Below, in pieces: positions 6,547 to 11,323 of a stretch of 11,323 nucleotides of DNA (position 1 is its first letter; each line of letters starts with the position of its first letter). The stretch spans positions 1 through 11,323 of the forward strand of contig VSPV01000077.1 in NCBI GenBank assembly GCA_009775605.1, read 5' to 3'. A model generated the notes under the pieces. That model had not been told where the DNA came from. It did no database searches and saw nothing but the letters and a program-made list of their open reading frames with translations. This DNA is from Paramuribaculum sp. GTDB lineage: Bacteria > Bacteroidota > Bacteroidia > Bacteroidales > Muribaculaceae. Both the position numbers and the translations under genes were made by a program.

Positions 6547-7806
6547 TTATGATATTTTTCTATTAAGTTGGTTGTAATCTGTCAGAAGTGAGGATTCCGG
6601 AGAGTATACGCGGATGAGGCGGTCATAATACGCTCCGGGGGAGTGGCGCAGGCGGCTGCGCCGGGCCACGTCGTGACGCGCCTCGTGGGAGGGGCCGTTT
6701 TCCCATAGGGAGGTGACGGCCGCAGCGAGGGCGCGGGCGTCGGCAGCCGGAAACAGCTGCGATGCCGAGGACTCGGCGGCAAGGAGTTCGGGAATGCCGC
6801 CCATTCCGGAAGCCGCCACGGGCGTCCCGGCACAGAGGCTTTCAATCACCCCCAGCGGGCAGTTTTCATGCCACTCCGACGGGACGACCGACAGTCGGGC
6901 CCCTCCAAGGAGCGCGGCCACCCCCGGGCCGTCGAGCTGGCCAAGCCAGTCGATATTGCCGAAGGCGCTGTAACGCGACATGAGCTGCTGCAGCATCGGC
7001 CCGTCGCCCGCTATCTTGAGCTTATACGGAAGGCGTGCGGCGGCGCGGAGAAGCGTAGCCACACCCTTTTCGGGCGAGATGCGCCCCACATAGCAGTAAT
7101 ACGGTTCGGCATCGGAGGGAGGAAGCACCGGCAGTCCGGTGAATTCCGACGGGCAGAAATTGGGAATCACCACAAGCCGGGACGCGTCGAAACCGGCACG
7201 CAGCATGACCGACCGCAGGAACTCCGACGGACATACAAAAACATCGGTCCAGCGCTGGAGGCATTCCGTGTTCCATCTCACCGCCTCGGCCCTCGCGGCG
7301 AGAGAAGCGGCGAGGGAATCCTGAACGCAGCGGTTTCTCACCACCGCGGAAGGACGGCCGATACATTCGGTGCACACGCGGCCACGACAAAGAAGCGTGT
7401 AGGCCGGACACACGGGCTTGTAGTCGTGGAGCGTCCACACCACCCGGCATCCGTAGGCGCGGGCCTCGCGGGCCACCACAGGCGACAGATGGGAGTGGAT
7501 ATTGTGGAGATGAACCACATCCGGGCGGAAATCGCGCAGAAGCCGCCGCACCGAACGCGCGGTGCCGTCGTGGCCGAGCATGCGGCGCGCGGCCCGGAAG
7601 CGACCGGCAAACGAGCCGCGGAAGTCGACCGGCGCAGGCCAGTAGCCGTTCCAGGCCGAAGGCAGGCTCTGCGGATGGGCGCACGCCAGCACCGCAACCT
7701 CATGGCCGCGGGCGGCAAGAAGCCTCTCCAGCGCCAGGGCGTGAATGCAATCGCCCCCGCGCCGGTAATAGAATTTATTGACTATCAGCACGCGCTGTTT
7801 TTCCAT
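6547..7806 (-). CDS. Glycosyltransferase family 4 (GT-B fold)
   Basis: A 419-residue retaining glycosyltransferase of the GT4 / glycogen-phosphorylase-like superfamily. The N-terminal GT-B half starts VLIVNKFYYRRGGD (GGD at 17-19) and has HLHNIHSHLSP near 99-109. It includes LHDYKPVCPAYTLLC with a cluster of cysteines (C133, C140, C145, C148, C160), a pattern seen in some GT4 surface-polysaccharide enzymes and possibly metal-binding. The C-terminal half has the donor-binding YVGRISPEKG (R242, K247) and the E-x7-E motif ENCPLGVIE (E314, E322). Probable role: adding a sugar to a cell-surface polysaccharide or lipid-linked glycan; donor and acceptor cannot be read from sequence. I chose the ATG at 7806; the in-frame TTG at 7833 is almost at the predicted transcript start. 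It is very G+C-rich, with lysS 5 bases downstream and no other polysaccharide genes nearby. Confidence 0.9.
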   Translation of the reverse strand: MEKQRVLIVNKFYYRRGGDCIHALALERLLAARGHEVAVLACAHPQSLPSAWNGYWPAPVDFRGSFAGRFRAARRMLGHDGTARSVRRLLRDFRPDVVHLHNIHSHLSPVVAREARAYGCRVVWTLHDYKPVCPAYTLLCRGRVCTECIGRPSAVVRNRCVQDSLAASLAARAEAVRWNTECLQRWTDVFVCPSEFLRSVMLRAGFDASRLVVIPNFCPSEFTGLPVLPPSDAEPYYCYVGRISPEKGVATLLRAAARLPYKLKIAGDGPMLQQLMSRYSAFGNIDWLGQLDGPGVAALLGGARLSVVPSEWHENCPLGVIESLCAGTPVAASGMGGIPELLAAESSASQLFPAADARALAAAVTSLWENGPSHEARHDVARRSRLRHSPGAYYDRLIRVYSPESSLLTDYNQLNRKIS

Positions 7807-7840
7807 GCTTCCGGTTATGAGCCTTTTCAACAATAATCCA

Positions 7841-7848
7841 CAAAGATA
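7841..7848 (-). promoter_or_regulatory. -7 element of the glycosyltransferase (and probably lysS operon) promoter
   Basis: Read on the minus strand, TATCTTTG (7848-7841) is a full match to the Bacteroidota TAnnTTTG element. About 20 bases upstream the -33 region reads TTCC, a poor match to TTTG, so the promoter may be weaker or assisted. The predicted transcript start, about 7834-7836, gives a leader of roughly 28 bases to the ATG at 7806 and almost none to the TTG at 7833. This supports the ATG start. Confidence 0.6.
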
Positions 7849-7908
7849 ACATATTTTTTGCAGTTACGGGAAGCGGCGGCGCGAAATGGGCGAAAATTTC
7901 CAAAAAGC

Positions 7909-7939
7909 GTTGTGGAATAGAAAATTATGACTATCTTTG
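7909..7939 (+). promoter_or_regulatory. Promoter of rpsA
   Basis: GTTG (7909-7912), 19 bases, then TATCTTTG (7932-7939): a good match to the Bacteroidota TTTG-N19-21-TAnnTTTG pattern. The predicted transcript start near 7945 leaves a leader of about 80 bases before the ATG at 8027. The first half of the leader is G+C-rich (CCGG repeated three times between 7956 and 7981). The last 30 or so bases are A+T-rich and unstructured, with no Shine-Dalgarno, as usual for this phylum. Its -7 element is identical to that of the divergent glycosyltransferase promoter. Confidence 0.75.
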
Positions 7940-8026
7940 CAGCGCTTACAACGCCCCGGCTGCGCCCCACCGGCCTTCCGGATCTGCGCAAGCATTTATA
8001 ATTCACCTATTTACTAACTATTTTTA

Positions 8027-9811
8027 ATGACTGAAGAAGTAAAAAACTCTCCCATCGAAGACTTCGACTGGGACGCCTATGAGCACGGAGACACTCAGGG
8101 CGCAAAGACTCGCGAAGAGCTCACCAAAACCTACGACGAGTCACTCAACACCGTCAAAGACAAAGAGGTAATCGAAGGTACCATCATCGCCATGAACAAG
8201 CGCGAGGCTGTGATTAACATCGGCTACAAGAGCGACGGTATCATCCCTATGAACGAATTCCGCTACAACCCCGACATCAAGGTCGGCGACACCGTGGAAG
8301 TGTTCATAGAGAACCCCGAGGACAAGAAAGGTCAGCTTATCCTCTCTCACCGCAAAGCCCGCGCCGTCCGCTCATGGGACCGCGTGAACGAGGCTATGGA
8401 AAAGGACGAAATCATCAAGGGCTTCATCAAATGCCGTACAAAAGGCGGCATGATCGTGGATGTGTTCGGCATCGAGGCATTCCTCCCCGGCTCGCAGATC
8501 GACGTGCGTCCTATCCGCGACTACGATATGTTCGTAGGCAAGACCATGGAATTCAAGGTGGTTAAAATCAACCAGGAATTCAAGAACGTGGTCGTATCAC
8601 ACAAAGCCCTCATCGAGGCCGAACTCGAGCAGCAGAAACGCGAAATCATCGCCAAGCTCGAAAAAGGCCAGGTGCTCGAAGGCACTGTCAAGAATATCAC
8701 AAGCTACGGTGTGTTCATCGACCTTGGTGGCGTGGACGGTCTTATCCACATCACCGACCTCAGCTGGGGCCGCGTGAGCCATCCCGAAGAGGTTGTGCAG
8801 CTTGACCAGAAGCTCAACGTCGTTATTCTCGACTTCGACGACGAGAAGAAGCGCATCGCTCTCGGTCTCAAGCAGCTCCAGCCCCATCCATGGGACGCTC
8901 TCGATCCCGACCTCAAGGTTGGCGACCGCGTGAAAGGCCGCGTTGTCGTAATGGCCGACTACGGCGCATTCATCGAGATTGCTCCCGGCGTAGAAGGTCT
9001 GATCCACGTAAGCGAAATGTCGTGGAGCCAGCATCTGCGCACCGCCAACGACTTCATGAAAGTAGGCGACGAAATCGAGGCCGTTATCCTCACCCTCGAC
9101 CGCGAGGACCGCAAGATGAGCCTCGGCATCAAGCAGCTCAAGAAAGATCCCTGGGAAGACATCGAGGTTCGCTACCCCGTAGGCAGCAAGCACTCTGCCA
9201 AGGTTCGCAACTTCACCAACTTCGGTGTGTTCGTAGAGATTGAGGAAGGCGTTGACGGCCTTATCCACATTTCCGACCTGAGCTGGACCAAGAAAATCAA
9301 ACACCCCAGCGAATTCACCCAGATCGGCGCCAACATCGACGTTCAGGTACTTGAAATCGACAAGGAGAACCGCCGTCTGAGCCTCGGCCACAAGCAGCTC
9401 GAGGAGAACCCCTGGGATGTATTCGAAACCATCTTCACCACCGGTTCTATCCACGAAGGAACCATCGTTGAGATGGTAGAGAAAGGCGCTGTGATCGCCC
9501 TCCCCTACGGCGTTGAAGGCTTCGCCACTCCCAAGCACCTCGTGAAGGAAGACGGAACCACCGCCAAGGTTGACGAAAAACTCAACTTCAAGGTGATTGA
9601 GTTCAACAAGGACAGCAAGCGCATCATCCTCTCGCACAGCCGCATCTTCGAAGATGAGGCCAAGGCAGAGCGCAACGAGACCCGCAAGGCTAAGCGCGCC
9701 GCCAAGCGTCAGGAGGAAGCTCCCCTGCTCAACCAGCCCGTAGAGAAAGCCACTCTCGGCGACCTCGAGGCACTGGCAGAGCTCAAGGAGAAACTTTCTG
9801 AAAAGAACTGA
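8027..9811 (+). CDS. rpsA: 30S ribosomal protein S1
   Basis: A 594-residue RNA-binding protein that helps recruit mRNA to the 30S subunit. Six S1 (OB-fold) domains can be seen, starting near residues 45, 126, 212, 298, 384 and 471. Domains 3-5 show the classic pattern most clearly: YGVFIDLGGVDGLIHITDLSW, YGAFIEIAPGVEGLIHVSEMSW and FGVFVEIEEGVDGLIHISDLSW-type blocks. Domains 1, 2 and 6 are more divergent, as in typical bacterial S1. An acidic N-terminal tail (about 1-44) precedes them, and a basic then leucine-rich C-terminal tail follows (about 540-594; ending LGDLEALAELKEKL). Codon use is strongly biased toward C-ending codons, as expected for a highly expressed gene. It has its own promoter and terminator and is transcribed divergently from the glycosyltransferase. 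Confidence 0.98.
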   Translation: MTEEVKNSPIEDFDWDAYEHGDTQGAKTREELTKTYDESLNTVKDKEVIEGTIIAMNKREAVINIGYKSDGIIPMNEFRYNPDIKVGDTVEVFIENPEDKKGQLILSHRKARAVRSWDRVNEAMEKDEIIKGFIKCRTKGGMIVDVFGIEAFLPGSQIDVRPIRDYDMFVGKTMEFKVVKINQEFKNVVVSHKALIEAELEQQKREIIAKLEKGQVLEGTVKNITSYGVFIDLGGVDGLIHITDLSWGRVSHPEEVVQLDQKLNVVILDFDDEKKRIALGLKQLQPHPWDALDPDLKVGDRVKGRVVVMADYGAFIEIAPGVEGLIHVSEMSWSQHLRTANDFMKVGDEIEAVILTLDREDRKMSLGIKQLKKDPWEDIEVRYPVGSKHSAKVRNFTNFGVFVEIEEGVDGLIHISDLSWTKKIKHPSEFTQIGANIDVQVLEIDKENRRLSLGHKQLEENPWDVFETIFTTGSIHEGTIVEMVEKGAVIALPYGVEGFATPKHLVKEDGTTAKVDEKLNFKVIEFNKDSKRIILSHSRIFEDEAKAERNETRKAKRAAKRQEEAPLLNQPVEKATLGDLEALAELKEKLSEKN

Positions 9812-9858
9812 TTAATAAAGGTTAATATGATAGAATAATTCTCCAATATGTATCCCTG

Positions 9859-9897
9859 ATGTGGCGACCTTCGTGAGAAGGCCGCCACATATTTTTT
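9859..9897 (+). terminator. Intrinsic terminator after rpsA
   Basis: A long hairpin begins 47 bases after the rpsA stop codon. The left arm is ATGTGGCG-A-CCTTC (9859-9872), the loop GTGA (9873-9876), and the right arm GAAGG-C-CGCCACAT (9877-9890), pairing throughout except one A/C mismatch. One base later comes a run of six T (9892-9897). This is a classical Rho-independent terminator on the plus strand and separates rpsA from the sialidase gene. Confidence 0.9.
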
Positions 9898-9964
9898 CCT
9901 ACAAAGCATCTGTTTTTTTTAGCGCTTCTGTCGGTACAAGGGCTTATTTCTACATTTTTTTGTC

Positions 9965-9972
9965 TATATTTG
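9965..9972 (+). promoter_or_regulatory. -7 element of the sialidase promoter
   Basis: TATATTTG fits the Bacteroidota TAnnTTTG element fully. The -33 region, about 20 bases upstream (GCTT/CTTA), does not match TTTG well, and a T-rich stretch lies between. The predicted transcript start near 9979 gives a short leader of about 22 bases before the ATG at 10001. With the terminator just upstream, this indicates that the sialidase is transcribed on its own. The poor -33 box would allow for activator dependence, but no operator is recognisable. Confidence 0.6.
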
Positions 9973-10000
9973 CTACCATAACACCAAAAATCCCGAGACC

Positions 10001-11167
10001 ATGTTAAAACCATTACTCCGCCTGGCGGCTGCGGCGATGATAGCAGCGCTTCCCTTCCAGACAACCACAGCCCAGGAAAAGGCTCCCGACCCCAACCCCG
10101 CGCAGATAAACTACGGCGACGACCACACGGTGCGCTCGCTCGTGTTCAAACAGGGTGATTTCGGCTCGAAATTCTACCGCATCCCGGCTATAGCCGCCCT
10201 CCCCGACGGAACCATAGTGGCAGTGGCCGACAAGCGCATAGAATCCAACGGCGACCTCCCCGGAAAAATTGACGTGGTGGCACGCCGGTCGACCGACGGC
10301 GGACGCACCTGGAGCCCTTATATCACCGTTGCCGAACATAATGCCGATGGCGGTTACGGCGACCCGGCTCTCGTCTACGACCGTCGCAGCGGCGACCTCC
10401 TTGTAATCTCGACCCACGGCAACGGCCTGTGGCAGCAGACCCCGGGCCAGATAAGCCTCTCGCGCAGCCGCGACGGAGGCCTCACATGGGAGAAACCCGT
10501 GAACCTCAACCCGCAGATTCTGCGTAAAAAAGGGCTTAACCCCAACAGCATGTTCGCCTCGTCGGGCGCAGCCACACAGCTTAAGGACGGACGCCTGATG
10601 TTCGTGCTCGTCACCCGCACCGAAGGCCACGGCGGCTTCCCCTGCTATGCCGTGTACAGCGATGACGGCGGCCGCACCTGGCACGTGTCCGCCAACGCCG
10701 CCACCCTCGACGGCGACGAGTCCAAGACCGTGCAGCTCAGCGACGGCTCCCTGATAATGAGCATCCGCAACCGCTATAAAGGCCCGCGCGTATTCTCGCG
10801 CTCAACCGACCGCGGCGCCACATGGTCGGCACCCTACAACGTAGACGGCCTCCCCGACCCCGCATGCAACGGCGACATCCTACACTACACCGCAGGCGGC
10901 CGCGACCTGCTGCTTCAGTCGCTCCCCGACTCCCCCGACCAGCGCGAGAACATAGCCATCTACGTGTCGAAGGACGGCGGCAAATCCTGGCCCCGCAAAT
11001 ACCGCGTTCTTGACGGACCGGCAGCCTATTCGGCCATGACCATACTCCCCGACGGAAGCATTGGAATGCTCTCCGAGGAAGCCACCCACGACGCCAACGC
11101 CAGCCACTCCCAAGGCTACCGCATCTGGTTCACCAAAGTCCCCATCGAAAACATCCTCGGCGAATAA
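10001..11167 (+). CDS. Secreted GH33 exo-alpha-sialidase (neuraminidase)
   Basis: Releases terminal sialic acid from glycoconjugates. The 388-residue precursor has a signal peptide (about 1-24, hydrophobic run LLRLAAAAMIAALPF, then TTTAQ) without a lipobox Cys. The catalytic six-bladed propeller carries five Asp boxes (S-x-D-x-G-x-T/S-W): 97-104, 156-163, 220-227, 268-275 and 323-330. The catalytic set appears complete: FYRIP with R60, acid/base D85, E240 (in GDESKTVQL) paired with nucleophile Y343 (in PAAYSAM), Arg-triad members R256 and R315, and E359 or E360; spacings resemble those of characterised bacterial sialidases. There is no N-terminal carbohydrate-binding module, so it is shorter than Bacteroides NanH. 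Hydrolytic versus trans-sialidase specificity cannot be decided. It has its own promoter; no sialic acid catabolic or SusCD genes are in the window. Periplasmic or outer-surface action is inferred. Confidence 0.95.
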   Translation: MLKPLLRLAAAAMIAALPFQTTTAQEKAPDPNPAQINYGDDHTVRSLVFKQGDFGSKFYRIPAIAALPDGTIVAVADKRIESNGDLPGKIDVVARRSTDGGRTWSPYITVAEHNADGGYGDPALVYDRRSGDLLVISTHGNGLWQQTPGQISLSRSRDGGLTWEKPVNLNPQILRKKGLNPNSMFASSGAATQLKDGRLMFVLVTRTEGHGGFPCYAVYSDDGGRTWHVSANAATLDGDESKTVQLSDGSLIMSIRNRYKGPRVFSRSTDRGATWSAPYNVDGLPDPACNGDILHYTAGGRDLLLQSLPDSPDQRENIAIYVSKDGGKSWPRKYRVLDGPAAYSAMTILPDGSIGMLSEEATHDANASHSQGYRIWFTKVPIENILGE

Positions 11168-11204
11168 TCCCCGCTCCTCCTCCACTCCTCAATAGCAAAC
11201 GAAC

Positions 11205-11235
11205 GCAGAACAACGCGGGAACAGCAGAACAACGC
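11205..11235. repeat. Short direct repeat downstream of the sialidase gene
   Basis: GCAGAACAACGC occurs at 11205-11216 and again at 11224-11235, separated by seven bases. It lies in the A-rich, otherwise empty gap between the sialidase stop and the terminal hairpin. No function is assigned; it may be a chance product of a low-complexity CAGAACAACG-type stretch. Confidence 0.5.
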
Positions 11236-11241
11236 AAAACT

Positions 11242-11288
11242 AAAAAAACGCAGCGGTGTGTCGTGACTTGGGTCTGGACACACCGCTG
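11242..11288 (-). terminator. Intrinsic terminator for a convergent gene beyond the right edge
   Basis: A perfect 12-bp stem: CAGCGGTGTGTC (11251-11262) and GACACACCGCTG (11277-11288), around a 14-base loop. Read on the minus strand, the stem is followed two bases later by seven T (11248-11242), the layout of a Rho-independent terminator. On the plus strand the stem is followed by TGGTTTGGGG, with no good T-tract, so it is at most a weak or bidirectional end for the sialidase transcript. It implies a minus-strand gene just outside the window. Confidence 0.8.
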
Positions 11289-11323
11289 TGGTTTGGGGAG
11301 GGGGATTAGCGGGAGGGTTATTC

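Noticed and set aside
7807..7833. TTG start for the glycosyltransferase at 7833
   Set aside because: It lies almost at the predicted transcript start and adds nine residues before the normal GT-B first strand; the ATG at 7806 fits better.
6868..7836. A 322-codon plus-strand open frame opposite the glycosyltransferase
   Set aside because: Its His/Arg/Gly-rich translation has no family features, and the antisense frame carries clear GT4 motifs.
8597..9637. A 346-codon minus-strand open frame opposite rpsA
   Set aside because: It mirrors the repeated S1 domains on the other strand, giving a pseudo-repetitive Val/Leu/Asp-rich translation; the plus-strand rpsA assignment is certain.
1..11323. 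CRISPR array, tRNA, insertion sequence, phage or defence genes
   Set aside because: No regularly spaced repeats, cloverleaf, transposase or integrase motifs, or defence-family proteins were seen on either strand; nearly all the sequence is covered by recognisable genes.

Overview
This is ordinary chromosome from a Bacteroidota bacterium, most likely order Bacteroidales; the high G+C suggests a gut Muribaculaceae-type lineage, though that family call is inference. Evidence for the phylum: the gene order DUF177 - rpmF - fabH, a short (about 446 residue) Pgi, a lysyl-tRNA synthetase with a C-terminal extension, six-domain ribosomal protein S1, promoters fitting the Bacteroidota pattern TTTG-N19-21-TAnnTTTG, and a general lack of Shine-Dalgarno sequences. 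The window holds nine protein genes (one cut by the left edge). I see no RNA genes, insertion sequences, phage genes or CRISPR.

Left part (1-1395, minus strand): a ribosome and fatty-acid operon reading leftward. A well-formed promoter at 1364-1395 drives a DUF177/YceD-family protein (TTG start), then ribosomal protein L32 (rpmF), then, after a 183-base gap with a small hairpin, fabH, which runs off the edge.

Middle (1453-7848, minus strand): five genes reading leftward with short gaps, probably one transcription unit with possible internal promoters. In transcription order they are a family 4 glycosyltransferase, lysS, gpsA, pgi and a secreted S1/P1-type zinc nuclease. The lysS-gpsA-pgi core is housekeeping (tRNA charging, glycerol-3-phosphate for phospholipids, hexose phosphate interconversion). 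The glycosyltransferase in front and the nuclease behind look like lineage-specific additions.

Right part (7849-11323, plus strand): a divergent promoter region separates the glycosyltransferase from rpsA (ribosomal protein S1). A strong intrinsic terminator follows rpsA. A separately promoted secreted GH33 sialidase comes next, with all expected catalytic residues and five Asp boxes, consistent with foraging on mucin or other sialylated host glycans. The window ends in a perfect 12-bp hairpin whose T-tract lies on the minus strand, so it probably terminates a convergent gene beyond the right edge.

I looked for an undescribed system and did not find one. The points worth a second look are small: the glycosyltransferase joined to lysS, the solitary sialidase, the nuclease at the end of a housekeeping operon, the TTG start, the rpmF-fabH gap, and the edge terminator.
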